A DNA stretch of 64,000 nucleotides from Macrotis lagotis (lineage: Eukaryota > Chordata > Mammalia > Peramelemorphia > Peramelidae): the NCBI RefSeq assembly GCF_037893015.1, contig NC_133666.1, positions 560,366,541 to 560,430,540 of the forward strand. Direction: 5' to 3'. Below, piece after piece: positions 47,540 to 58,989 of the stretch. Position 1 is the first letter of the stretch. The number at the start of each line of letters is the position of its first letter. The translations under genes and the position numbers were made by a program. The notes beneath the pieces are model-generated. The model was not told the origin of the DNA. It searched no databases and saw only the letters and a list, made by a program, of their open reading frames with translations.

Positions 47540-48250
47540 TGCAATGTTATAAGGAAATGTTTAATAAATGACTTAGAATATTTGCCTCCATTTAAAGAGA
47601 GAGACTATCTAAAAAAATGGAGGAGGGATTAGGGTCCTCATACTAGGATAAAAATTCCTAGGTAATGTTCTCCTATATGGTTAAAACTACCAGGGCTGTC
47701 ATATCACCCACTCAGATTGAAAATAAAGGAATAAAGAAAAATACAGATGACTGAATTGAATGTTATAATAGAAAGGATATAAGAAATAACTGACCTGAGC
47801 ACATGAAGGCCAGTGTAAACCAGTGTTTATGATAGGGGCCAGAGCATGGAATAAAGGTTGTAGGAGTCTTTCTCATGTACCTTTCCTGACCAAAACTTCT
47901 CACCTTAAAGTTCCATAATCTAGAACCATTTTCATACCTCTTTCCATGACTGTGGAGGGTCACTACTTTTAAGTTACCAACCTCAGATATGCTTCTATGG
48001 GTCAGGGTAAATAAAGCCTTCCCTCTCTCTCTTACAACTCTTGAGGAGCTTTCCAATCTAGCTAGTCTCTTTGCCTGGGGAGATGAGAGTAAACTCAAAA
48101 TCCCAGAAATCTTTGTGTTTCCAGACCACTCCTGCTGCCTGAGGAGGAAACAATCAGCTGTGTCTATCTCCTTCCCCACAACTTATTACAAGGTCAAATT
48201 CATCCAGAACAATCTCTATAAATTGTGTATATAACTCATAACGACTCCAA
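47540..48250. other. Unrecognised sequence, possibly an LTR fossil
   Basis: Unlike the surrounding L2/MIR sequence. A ggtaaataaagccttccctc stretch near 48006 resembles the polyadenylation region of an LTR. No ends, primer site or internal region were found, so this is only a guess. The long open frames here look like chance. Confidence 0.2.
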
Positions 48251-48251
48251 A

Positions 48252-48281
48252 GGCACAGGCACAGACACAGGCACAGGCACA
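48252..48281. repeat. Short hexamer tandem repeat (ggcaca)n
   Basis: Four to five units with one change. Confidence 0.85.
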
Positions 48282-48282
48282 A

Positions 48283-48490
48283 TGTTCTTGCAGTTAGTTA
48301 TAGTTCTAAGTCAAATCTCTCCTCAGAAACTTACTAGCAGTGTGATCCTGTGCAAGTTTCTCAAGTTCTGTTTGCCTTAATCCACTGTGGATGAAATGGC
48401 AAACCAATTTAGTATCTTTGCCAAGAAAACCCCATGGATAGTATGGTTCATAGAATCATGAAAAATTGGATATGACTGAACAACCATATG
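48283..48490 (+). repeat. Decayed long-form SINE
   Basis: 'actagcagtgtgatcctgtg', 'tatctttgccaagaaaaccc', 'ggatatgactgaacaac'. Confidence 0.7.
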
Positions 48491-48499
48491 CATCATTGT

Positions 48500-48790
48500 G
48501 CTAATTTCTTTTTACAAATAGCATATCATTTGATCCTCATAATAATCCTAGAAGATAAAGGCCATTGTTATCTCTATTTTACAACTGAGGAAATTGAGGC
48601 AAATAAAGGTTTAGGGACTTGCCTAAGGTCACACAACTAATAAATTTCTGAGACTAGATCTGAACTTAGATATTCCTGATTCCAGGCCCACTACTCTATT
48701 CACTGCACCTCCAACTTCCTCACTATCCTACTTTTTCACTTTTATCTGTACATAGTAGGCACATAGTAAATGTTTGTTAAATGAATGAAT
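48500..48790. repeat. MIR (antisense) and L2-type tail (sense)
   Basis: MIR to 48715 ('ttttacaactgaggaaattg', 'gggacttgcctaaggtcaca'); then 'cacatagtaaatgtttgtta'. Confidence 0.7.
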
Positions 48791-49099
48791 AGCTGATAGA
48801 AATATTATGAGGGTTGGTAGTGTCACTGAGAATAAATGGACAAGGAGAAATGAATAGTGATTTCACTAATTTTATTCTAAGAGAGCTTCCATAGGGGAGT
48901 AAGTAAAGTTGTGTAAGGGTTGATAAGTCAGTGGGCTATAACTGTATGTCTTGGATGTTCTATTAAGCTTGTATTATTATTAACCTTTCACTCAGTTCAG
49001 AGATGCAGACTAAATGGCCCATAAGGTTTATCCATATGTTATAAGCTAGGAAGGAAATAGAAGTGACTTGACTTATGAGTCACTATCAAAAATACTTCC

Positions 49100-49367
49100 T
49101 TGCTCAACCCATAAAGTTGGGAAATACTTTTTACAGCTAGTGTTTTTGATAAAGGAGTCATTTATAAAATAATAGAGAATTGAGTCAAATTTCTAAGAAC
49201 ACAAGTCATTCTCTAATTGACAAATGATCAAAGGATATGAAGAGGTAGTTTTCAGATGAAAAATTTAAACAATGAAGAAATCCTCCAAATCAAATGCAAA
49301 CTAAAACAAATCTGAGATACTACCTCACACCTTATCAGATTGACTACAATGACAAAAAAGAAAATGA
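49100..49367 (+). mobile_element. L1 ORF2 C-terminal fragment
   Basis: 'caaatgatcaaaggatatga', 'gatactacctcacaccttat'. Cut by the 5' end of the next L1. Confidence 0.8.
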
Positions 49368-52300
49368 CTGAGCTTCCAGCCAAGATGGCAGAGAAAAGAC
49401 AGGCACTGTGATAGGTGCTCTCTTTTTCCCCTTCAAAAATAGAATGGACCAATTGGAAAAGGAGTTGCAAAAGATAAATGAAGAAAAATCTCTAAAAAAA
49501 AGAATGGAATCAGTGGGAACTAATGACTTCATGAGACAACAAGATTGTGTTAAACAAAACCAAAAGATTGAAAAAATAAGAAAAAATGTAAAATACCTCA
49601 TCAGCAAACCCACTGACCTCAAGAATAGGTCAAGACAGGAGACTCTGAGAATTATTGACCTTCCTGAAAACATTGAAGAGAAAAAAAAAAAGCCTGACCT
49701 TAATATTACAGGGTTTAGTGATGGAAAATTGCCCTGATATTATGGAACCAGAGGGAAAAATAGTTAGTGAAAGAATACATCAATCTCTTCCAGAAAGAGA
49801 TCCTAAAATGAAAACAGCAAGGAATGTTGTGGCCAAATTCCAGGACTATCACATAAAAGAAAAAATCCTACAAGCAGTCAGAAAGAAAAAATTTAAATAC
49901 CACAGAGCCACAGTAGGGATTATGCATGACCTGGTTGCATCAACATTAAGGGATATAAGGGCCTGGAATGAGATATTCTGAAGAGCAAGGGAGCTTGGAA
50001 TGCAGCCAAGAATCCACTACCCAGCAAAGTTGAGCCTTCTCTTCCAGGGGAAAAAGATGGACATTTAATGAAATGGGAGACTTCCCAGATTTCATGGTGA
50101 AAAGACCAGAGCTAAATAGAAAATTTGGACATCAAACAGGAGGCTCAAGAGACACATGAAAAGGTAAAAAAAGAAATTGCTATCCAATAAGATGGAACTG
50201 GTTATATATCCACTTGGGAGAAAGAGTCTCATTACTCTTGAGAACTGTAACTGTATTAGAGAGAATATACATAGCCAGAAGTGATGGACAATCATAACTT
50301 TACTGTGACTCAGATAGAATGATTTAAAAAACAATACCTCCTTAAAAATGGGGGCAGTAAGGAGAAGGGAGGTTGGAGGGAGACTGATGGGGTAAATCTC
50401 ATTACATCAAGAGGTACAAAAAGACATATTTTAACTGAGGGGAAGAAGGAAGGAGGTGAGAACCAACTGAATCTTCCTCTCATCAGACTTGGCTTAAAGT
50501 TAACTTAGGCACACTTAATCAAATTAAGAAACTTATCTTACCTTTCAAGCATTAAAAGAGAAAAGGGGAGGGGGGGACAGAGAGAGGGAGAAAAAGGGGA
50601 AACTAAAGAAGGAAGGGAAGGTGGGGAAAAGGGGAAGGGGATAAAAGGGGAGGGGGTTAATATAAGAGGGCAAACACACTGAAGGTAGAGGTATTCAGAA
50701 ACAAAGCACTGGGGAATATAAAGAAAGTGCAAAAAGGGGAAAAATACAAACAGAAGGAAGATAGCATGAAGGGCAATAAAGAATTAGTAATCATAACTTT
50801 GAATGTGAATGGGATGAATTCTCCCTTAAATGGATAGCAGAGTGGATTAAAAACCAGAATCCTACAATATGCTGCTTACAAGAAACTCATTTGAAGCAGA
50901 GAGATACATATAGAATATGTATCTATAGAGAATATGTATCTATATAGAATATGTATATATTTTGCTTCAACTGAAGTGAAAAAAGCAGGAGTAGCAATCC
51001 TTATCTCAGACAAAGCAGCTGCAAAAATAGATAGCTTTAAAAGAGATAAGGAAGGAAACTATATCCTCCTAAAAGTGTACCATAGACAATGAAGTAATTT
51101 CAATACTAAATATGTATGCACCCAATGGTATAGCATCCAAATTATTAGAGAAGTTGAAAGAGCTACAGGAAGATAGATGGCAAAATTCTACTAGTGGGAA
51201 ACCTCAACCTTCCACTCTCAGATTTAGATAAATCGAAGGAGGTAAATATATTGTTAGAAAACCTAGATATGATAGACCTATGGAGGAATTTGAATGGGGA
51301 TAGAAAAGAATATACTTTTTTTCTGCGGTACATGACACTTACACAAAAATTGGCCATGTATTAGGACATAAAAACCTAATGATCAATTGCAGAAAGACAG
51401 AAATAGTGTTCACCTCTTTCTCAGATCATAATACAATAAAAATCATATGCAATATTGGGCCAGGGAGATATAGACCCAGAACTAACTGGAAACCAAATAA
51501 CCTCATTTTAAAGAAAGAGTGGATCAAGCAACAAATTATAGAAAGAATTAATTATTTCATCCTAGATAATGACAATAATGATACAGCATATCAAAACCTA
51601 TGGGATACACTCAAGGCAGCTGTCAGGGGATATATTATATCTCAATGCTTACATGGATAAAATAGAGAAAGAAGAAATCAATGAACTAAATTTGCAACTA
51701 AAAAGATTAGAGAAAGAACAAATTAAAACCCCCCAATTAAATACCAAATTAGAAATTCTAAAAAATTAAAGGAGAAATTAATAAAATAAAAAGTGATAAA
51801 ACTGCTGAACTAACAAATAAAGCCAAGAGCTGGTTTTATGAAAAAAAAAATAACATTGACAAACCTCTGGTCAATTTGATTTAAAAAAAACTAAATTGCT
51901 AGTATCATAAATGAAAAAGATGAACTCACCACCAATGAGGAAGGAATTAAAGTAATAATTCAGAATTATTTTGCCCAACTCTATGCCAAAAATTTGACAA
52001 TCTAAATGAAATGGATGAAAATTTACAAAAATATAAGTTGCCCAGATTAAACGAAGAGGAAATTAAAAACCTAAATAAATCTATCTCAGAAAAAGAAATT
52101 CAACAAGCCATTATTGAACTTCCTAAGGAAAAAATCTCCAGTGGTCAGATGGAGTCACAAGTGAATTCTATCAAACATTTAAGAATAATTGGTCCCAATT
52201 CTATATAAACTCTTTGGAAAAATAGGTGAATAAAGAACTCTGTCTAACTCTTTCTGTGACACCAATATGGTGCTGATACCTAAACCAGGAAGAGTTAAAA

Positions 52301-54530
52301 CAGAGAAAGAAAAATTATAGACCTATCTTTCTGATGAATATAGATGCAAAAATTCTGAAATAAAATCTTAGTGAAATGATTACAACAAATTATCCCTAGG
52401 ATAATACATTATGAACAAATAGGATTTATCCCAGGAATGCAGGGTTGGTTCAATAATTAAGAAGACTGTTAGTATAATTAATTATATCAATATACCTATC
52501 AGAAATCATATGATCATATCAATAGATGCTGAAAAAGCTTTTGACAAAATAAAGCACCCATTACTAATAAAAGCACTAAAGAGTGTAGGAATAAATGGTT
52601 TGTTCCTTAGAATAATAAGCAGTATCTATCTGAAACCATCAACAAGCATTAATCAGGGGTGAAAAAACAGTGCCCATTATCACCACTACTATTCAGTATT
52701 GTATTAGAAATGTTAGTCTCAGCAATAAGAGATGAAAAAGAAATGGAAGGAATTAGAATAGGGAAGGAGGAGACAAAACTCTCACTCTTTGCAGATGACA
52801 TGATGGTATACCTAGAGAGTCCCAAAAAGTCATCTAAAAAACTACTAGAAATAATTAGCAACTTTAGAAGTAGCAGGATATAAAGTAAACCCTCATAAAT
52901 CCTCAACATTTCTATATATTAACAGCAATATACAGCAGAAAGAGCTAGAAAGAGAAATCCCATTCAAAGTAACCTCAGACAAAATAAAATATCTGGGAGT
53001 CTACCTGCCAAGGCAGACTCAAAAACTTTTTGAAAACAATTCCAAAACTCTTTTCATGCAAATAAAATCAGATTTAAATACCTGGGCAAACATCAACTGT
53101 TCGTGGATAGGTTGAGCTAACATAATAAAAATGACAATTCTACCAAAACTAAACTACTTGTTTAGTGTCCTACCAATCAAAATTCCAAAAATTATTTTAA
53201 TGAGTTAGATAAAGTTATAAGTAAATTTATATGGAGAAAGAAAAAGTCAAGAATTTCCAGGGATTCAATTGGAAAAAGTGCAAAAGAAGATGGCTTAGCT
53301 TTACCAGATCTAAAATTATATTATAAAGCATCAGTCCTCAAAACTGTCTGGTATTGGATAAGAAATAGAGTCATGGATCCATGGAATAGACTGGGTGCAA
53401 TAGCAGGAAATGATTATGGTAATCTGCTGTTTGATAAACCCAAAAAGTTCAGCGATTGGGATAAAAACTCTCTGTTCAATAAAAACTGTTGGGAAAATTG
53501 GAAATTAGTATAGAAGAAACTTAGATTAGACTAAACATCTCACACCCTATACCAAGATAAGATCAAAAGGAATACAGGATTTAGACATAAAAAGCCAACA
53601 TTATAAGCAAACTAGAAGATCAAGGAGTAGTTTACCTGTCATATTTATGGAAAAGGAAACAGTGTATGACCAAGGAAGAGATAGAGAACATCATGCAAAA
53701 CAAACTAGATAATTTTGACTTCATTAAATTAAAAAGCTTTTGCACAGACAAAAAAAACCACTGTAACCAAGATTAAAAGAAATATAGGAAATTGGGAAAC
53801 AATTTTGCAACTAATATTTCTGACAAAGGACTCATTTCTAAAATATACAGAGAACTGAGTCAAATTTTCAAAAAAAACCAAGCTATTCCCCAATTGACAA
53901 ATGGTCAAAGGATATGCAAAGGCATTTTACAGATGAGGAGATCAAAGCAATCCATAGTCATATGAAAAATTGCTCTAAATCATTACTTATTTGAGAAATG
54001 CAAATTAAAACTTCTCTGAGGTACCACCTCACACCTCTCAGACTGCCCAATATGACCAGAAAGGACAATAATCATTGTTGGAAGGGTTGTGGGAAATCTG
54101 GGACACTATTTCACTGTTGGTGGAGCTGTGAACTCATCCAACCTTTCTGGAGAGCAATTTGTAATTATGCCCAAAAGGCAATAAAACTGTGCATACTCTT
54201 TAATCCAGCAATATCTCTGCTAGTCCTATGCACCAAAGAGATCTTAAGAAAGGAGAAAAGACCCACATGGACAAAAAATATTTATAGCAACTATTTTTGT
54301 AATAGAAAAGAACTGGAAATTGAGAGAAGGCCTGTCATTTGGGGAATGGTTAAACAAATCATTGTATATGAATATGATCGAGTACTATTGTGTTATAAGA
54401 AATCATGAGTGGTCAGAATTCAGAAAAGGCTAGAAAAACTTGCATGAATTGCTGCTGAAGTGAGCATAACTATTGTATACATTAACAGAAACATTGTGAG
54501 ATGATCGACTATGATGGACACAGTCCATTC
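49368..54530 (+). mobile_element. Nearly full-length L1, broken
   Basis: Starts gagcttccagccaagatggc, an L1 5' end. ORF1 remains at about 49440-49981 include a coiled-coil-like MDQLEKELQKINEE and a C-terminal RNA-binding part (KIVSERIHQSLPE ... RDIRAWNEIF), split by a frame change near 49720. ORF2 starts near 50767 (MKGNKELVIITLNVNGMNS, the endonuclease N-terminus). Its reverse transcriptase YADD-like box reads FADDM near 52794, and the C-terminal part has CWWSCELIQPFW near 54110. ORF2 has stops and frameshifts throughout, so it is not active. The normal 3' UTR and A tail are absent. Confidence 0.9.
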
Positions 54531-54875
54531 TTCCTTTCTCCTTTCCAATTTTCTGCTTGCTTAGAAGAAGAAGAAATATAGTAAATCTGTATTTCTGAAT
54601 AGCCTCCATGTCTTCCATATCTTTGTGTGGCTTTTTTCCACCTTATCTGCATCTCAGATGTATGGTTTCCCCTAAAAGAAATAAGTTCAAAGCAACTAAA
54701 AACCTAGAAGGATCTAAGGCTTTTCCATGCTATCCCTGAATATCCTAGTTAGTGGTCCTCCTCTACATCAATAATGATTTCTCTGAAGGAGTGGTTATAC
54801 TTATGAATAGCAAATATATACTAAACATCTCCAGTTTGTAAAGCACCTTACTAAGACTTGGGGTGGAGACACAAC
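54531..54875. other. Unrecognised sequence after the L1
   Basis: The L1 similarity stops near 54530; no element recognised afterwards. Confidence 0.35.
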
Positions 54876-54890
54876 ATCATGTTTATTTAT

Positions 54891-55054
54891 TTTATTTTAT
54901 TTTATTTTTTTAGATTTTTCAAGGCAATGGGGTTTAGTGGCTTGCCCAAGGCCACACAGCTAGGTAATTATTAAGTGTCTGAGGTCGGATTTGAACCCAG
55001 GTACACCTGACGTCAAGGCTGGTGCTCTATTCACTGCGCCACCTAGCCGCCCCT
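54891..55054 (-). repeat. MAR1/WSINE-type SINE
   Basis: Antisense SINE ending ccacctagccgcccct, with atcatgtttattt at about 54878-54890 and 55055-55067. An A-rich tail has grown (TTTTA)n. Confidence 0.93.
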
Positions 55055-55239
55055 ATCATGTTTATTTTTGAAAGCTTCCTTGAGAATTTATGTAACAATA
55101 GTTCAATATATATTTGAATTGAATAAACAAAATACCATGAGAGTTCCAAAAGAGAGATATAGTTTCCAATTGGAGAAAAAGAGAAGACTTCTTTGAGTAG
55201 GTGCATGGACTGAGAAGAGGACAGGATGACCTGCAGGTG

Positions 55240-55440
55240 TATTTGAAAGACCACAGAACTAGAAGTCAAATGACCCAGGTTCGAATCCTAATTCTGCCAC
55301 TTAATTGAGTAGAGTGGTCTGGGCAAATTAGTTTACTCCTTTGGGTCTCAATTTCCTCATTTGTCAAATAATGGAACTAGTCTAGAGTGCATATAGTCTT
55401 TTCCATCTCTATCATTCTTTATAAGAATCCCTCTTAGGTT
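55240..55440 (+). repeat. MIR fragment
   Basis: 'cccaggttcgaatcctaatt', 'tcaatttcctcatttgtcaa'. Confidence 0.75.
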
Positions 55441-55539
55441 CAGATAAATATTTACAAATAACAATAGAATTACTCTCTCCTCATCCAAGATGTCTCTTGT
55501 CTTGTGGTTTGTAGTTCTAGATAAAGGACTTTACCGGTG

Positions 55540-56425
55540 CTATCACTGAGCTTTCAAGGCAGTACTGACACAAGCCTCTGAAACTGAGATGCAACAAAGT
55601 ATGGATTGATTCTCTGCTGCTTGTGCTAATTTTGGTCTAATAATTAACACCAAGAAAACTCAGGTGCTCCATCAGCCAACACTACACCATCCATATGTGG
55701 AACCATTGATTACAGCAAATGAAGAAGGTTTTTTTTTTTTAGGTTTTTTGTTTTTTTTTGCAAGGCAAATGGGGTTAAGTGGCTTGCCCAAGGCCACACA
55801 GCTAGGTAATTATTGTCTGAGACCAGATTTGAACTCAGGTACTCCTGACTCCAGGGCCCGTGCTTTGTCCACTGCGCCACCTAGCCGCCCCCAGAAGTTT
55901 TGAATAGTGTGGACAAGTTCACTTACCTTGGTAGTGTCTTTTCCCAAGGAGGTACTTGGCAATGAGGTTGACACTCACATTACCAGAGCTGGTTCAGTTA
56001 TTTGGGAGACTGAAAGAAAATGGTGGAGAGCATAGGTATTAGACTAATTACCAAAGTAAAGGTCTTCAGAGCCATTGTGCTGACCTTGTTGCTATATACC
56101 CTGAAGGTCTCTTTTAAGAATTTCAGAATTGATTGTACAGCATGGGAGACACTGGCACTAGACTACCCAGTGTAATGTGCCCTCATCAGTGAGGGTGCTA
56201 TACTCTAAGAGGAAGGCATAATTGAAGGAGCTCAAAGGAAAAGTGATATCCATAAGCTTAGAATACCCATCCTGGGCATTCACAGGGACTATTTGTGCCC
56301 AAGGTGTGGTAGAGCATTCCAAGTTCATATTGGTCTGATCAATCACAGTCAGACACACTGTCATTTGTCTCATGCATAGTGAGGTTATTTTGGTCTTTTT
56401 CAATAATGAAGAACAAGAATCAGTG
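55540..56425 (+). mobile_element. RTE-like LINE 3' end, broken
   Basis: Fragments of the C-terminal reverse transcriptase region (IINTKKTQVLHQP, VDKFTYLGS) lead to a CCHH finger at 56287-56358 reading CPRCGRAFQVHIGLINHSQT-H. This order is known for some vertebrate RTE-like LINEs. The 3' end tctttttcaataatgaagaa resembles the tail of the SINEs at 12860, 44235 and 57594. Frameshifts and stops show it is dead. Clade assignment is from memory. A SINE interrupts it at 55733-55892. Confidence 0.7.
55733..55892 (-). repeat. MAR1/WSINE-type SINE inside the LINE
   Basis: Antisense SINE ending ccacctagccgccccc; agaaggtttt / agaagtttt flank it. Confidence 0.92.
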
Positions 56426-56459
56426 ACACAAGCCAAGTCAATATTTTTGATGTAGGAGA

Positions 56460-57590
56460 CAGGCCTTACATAGCAGACTGACATTTTTGCATTCAGAAAT
56501 TTAGAACTATTAGTTAAACATTAAGAGACTAATTTTTTTATCAGAAATTTATAGATCAGAAATACTAATTTTAAAATAAAGAATATCAGACTGGACAGTA
56601 TCTACTCATTCACTGTTCCCTTGACTTTTTACGCTTGGTCCCTGCCTTAGTTGCTTTTTGAATTTTTTTTTGTCCAAAAGAAAATCTTTTTTATGTTTGT
56701 ATTTATTACCTATTGCTCGGAATCAGAACTCTGTTCTGACACAGATCAAGGCTCAATCTTGAAAGTGCATCAAGAATTAAAACTATAGATTGCTTGCACT
56801 TCCACACAGGTTTTTCTTAGAGAATATCAGAATCTTTTTAATTTTATCGTTCATTAAGATGGTTTCCTAGCAAGCATAAAGCTAGCATAGAATTGAACAT
56901 AAAAAAAATTTTATATACTATATGCCATATGCTATATTGTCTATGAAACCTGGACAGTCTACCAGTGCCATGTCAGGAAACAATCATTCCATTTAAGTTG
57001 TCTTGGGAAGATTCTGAAGATCACCTAAGAGAAGTTACCAGACATGAGATCCTTTCTTGAGCTTCTTCATGTATGACCAACAAGAAACAGCAACAGCAAC
57101 AGTAGGAGCAACATATTCTCTCCCTCTTCCTTAGTCCAGGAAGATGCTGCTCCATCTAGCTATTACTGCCTCTGGAACTTGCATTCACTTCCTACTACAG
57201 CTAAACTGCCACAATAGTAGCTGCTATTTGTTCCAGGATAAGTTTGGAAGCTTGTCAACCATTGTCTCTGCTATTTTCTCAGCAAAGTGTTATAGTTTTT
57301 TGAGAAGGAAGATGCCTTCACTTTAGGCTGCATATATTCTGCTTTATTATTATTCAGGCATATAGTAATCTCCTAACTAGAAGACACCAAAAATGGTCCC
57401 TTAGGCAGCTGTGCACTACTCCTAACTCATCCTTCCTAACCCTAAGACCTTGGCTTTTTGGGTCTTGTTTCCTTTGTTTCTTCTTCAAAGTTCAGCCAGA
57501 ATGCCCTGTCAACCTCATCTTCAAAGTCTTTTTGGAGCTACTTGAAGACTTTCCATTTGCCTGTATCTGCTCTGTCATCTATCTTGTTGT
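56460..57590. other. Unrecognised intergenic sequence
   Basis: No gene or repeat recognised; short open frames lack any family resemblance. Confidence 0.4.
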
Positions 57591-57593
57591 GGT

Positions 57594-57761
57594 GATTTGC
57601 CCTTCCTTTTCAAAGGTGATGCCATGGCTTGCAAGTGATTCAGATTTAAGTGAGGAAGGACTAGGCAAAGTCACCAGCTTCAATTTCTCCTCCAGATCTA
57701 ACTGGGTCAAATGTCCAGATATGCATCAGGATGATTGGAGATGGCACTGGATACAGTGAGA
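57594..57761 (-). repeat. SINE with RTE-like tail, antisense
   Basis: Left end gatttgcccttccttttcaa (reverse of the tail); body 'gccatggcttgcaagtgatt', 'gatgattggagatggcactg'. Directly followed by the CYCS target duplication. Confidence 0.7.
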
Positions 57762-57776
57762 GACCTTGAGCTTTTT
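57762..57776. repeat. Target-site duplication, 3' side of CYCS retrocopy
   Basis: gaccttgagcttttt, identical to 58975-58989. Confidence 0.93.
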
Positions 57777-58974
57777 TTTTTTATATTCACAAATGTTTAA
57801 TGGCTGAATCAAATTTTGGGGGTGACCATGGATGCACTAATGGCACATCTCCATACAACTGAATCCTCCAAGTGCATTAAGTTTTAAATATGGCTACAGA
57901 TGTAATACTAATGGTACATCCCTAAACTGGACTCTCCAAGTGAATATACCACTGCTATTCACATACTAAGAACATGTCTGTAATCTTTCGATTCAACAGG
58001 TCTTCGGGAGATCCTATCTCCAACTGAACTGCAGCAGGGATGGGATGACCTTTACTCAAGTCCTTAGACAATACACTGAAATGCCTTTCAACAAGTGAAA
58101 GGCAGTATTTAATGAAATCATTGTAATTTAAGTTACTTATGCACAAAGTTAGGGAACTTAAGATGGATTCAATAGGACTGGCCTTTGGACAGGCTGGGGC
58201 CTAACCTCCCCCAGAACAATCCCCCCACCCCCCCAAAACTGGTAACAGGTAAAAGTCATATGAAATTATTAAGTAGGCTTCCCCCAGACTTTGGTTAAAG
58301 AAGCCAGATTTAATTAAAACTTTTCTAAGACGTGGGGCACAGGCACCTAGCCCTTGCTTTAAAAAAAAAAAAAGTTGCCTAAATCTTTTAAAATAAACAT
58401 TCAAGTGTGACAGCTTGGTGGTGACCGAAACAGAGAGAAGGGAGATTTCTAACCCCAAGCCTACCTAATCTGCATAATTTCTCTATTGGAACAGCTATTC
58501 ATGATCGAAATGCTCAGGGCCATGAAACCAATTAAATAGGGCCGTTATGGTACAAGTACAAAAAGGAAAGGAGTCTCCTGGGCTGCTTCGGACAATAAAT
58601 AAGGCGGCGGCGCGGCTACTCGCTGGTGGCCTTCTTCAGGTAGGCTATCAAGTCGGCCCGCTCGCCCTTCTTCTTGATGCCCACGAAGATCATCTTGGTG
58701 CCCAGGATGTACTTCTTGGGGTTCTCCAGGTACTCCATCAAGGTGTCCTCGGCCCAGGTGATGCCTTTGTTCTTGTTGGCGTCGGTGTAGGAGAAGCCGG
58801 CGGCCTGGCCCGTCTTGCGGCCGAACAGCCCGTGCAGGTTGGGGCCGGTCTTGTGCTTGCCGCCCTTCTCCACCGTGTGGCACCGGGCACACTTCTGCAC
58901 GAAGATCTTCTTGCCCTTCTCCACGTCCCCCATGGCGGCCCAGTCCCCGGCTCGGCCCACTGCGCCCAGCGCTC
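57777..58974 (-). pseudogene. CYCS: Processed retrocopy of cytochrome c mRNA, full length with UTRs
   Basis: The copy has no introns: a short GC-rich 5'UTR, a 105-codon frame, about 840 bases of AT-rich 3'UTR, an ATTAAA signal and an 11-base A tail (T run at 57772-57782 on the + strand). A perfect 15-base duplication gaccttgagcttttt flanks it at 57762-57776 and 58975-58989. Read on the - strand, the target is cut as TTT/AAAA, the L1 endonuclease preference. These marks show L1-mediated reverse transcription of a spliced CYCS mRNA. It landed directly beside an RTE-type SINE. No promoter of its own is evident. Confidence 0.92.
58616..58933 (-). CDS. CYCS: Intact cytochrome c frame inside the retrocopy
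   Basis: The frame from [10 protein letters not shown] to KKATSE is uninterrupted, with ATG at 58933 and stop at 58616-58618. An upstream in-frame ATG would add nine residues, but the inner ATG matches the family start. Family function is electron transfer between complexes III and IV and apoptosome activation. The haem-binding CARCH (C14, C17, H18) and the ligand M80 are present. Three positions differ from what I know of mammalian cytochrome c: R16 for Q, A60 for G and L76 for the nearly invariant P before GTKM. L76 fits a CpG transition (CCG to CTG). The codons are GC-rich, unlike the surroundings. It is most likely a young unexpressed copy; expression as a retrogene cannot be excluded. 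Confidence 0.75.
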   Translation of the reverse strand: MGDVEKGKKIFVQKCARCHTVEKGGKHKTGPNLHGLFGRKTGQAAGFSYTDANKNKGITWAEDTLMEYLENPKKYILGTKMIFVGIKKKGERADLIAYLKKATSE

Positions 58975-58989
58975 GACCTTGAGCTTTTT
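58975..58989. repeat. Target-site duplication, 5' side of CYCS retrocopy
   Basis: gaccttgagcttttt, the original target reading on into aaactaag. Confidence 0.93.

Noticed and set aside
47763-48179. 138-codon frame on the - strand
   Set aside because: No family resemblance; lies in an unclassified, perhaps repeat-derived block.
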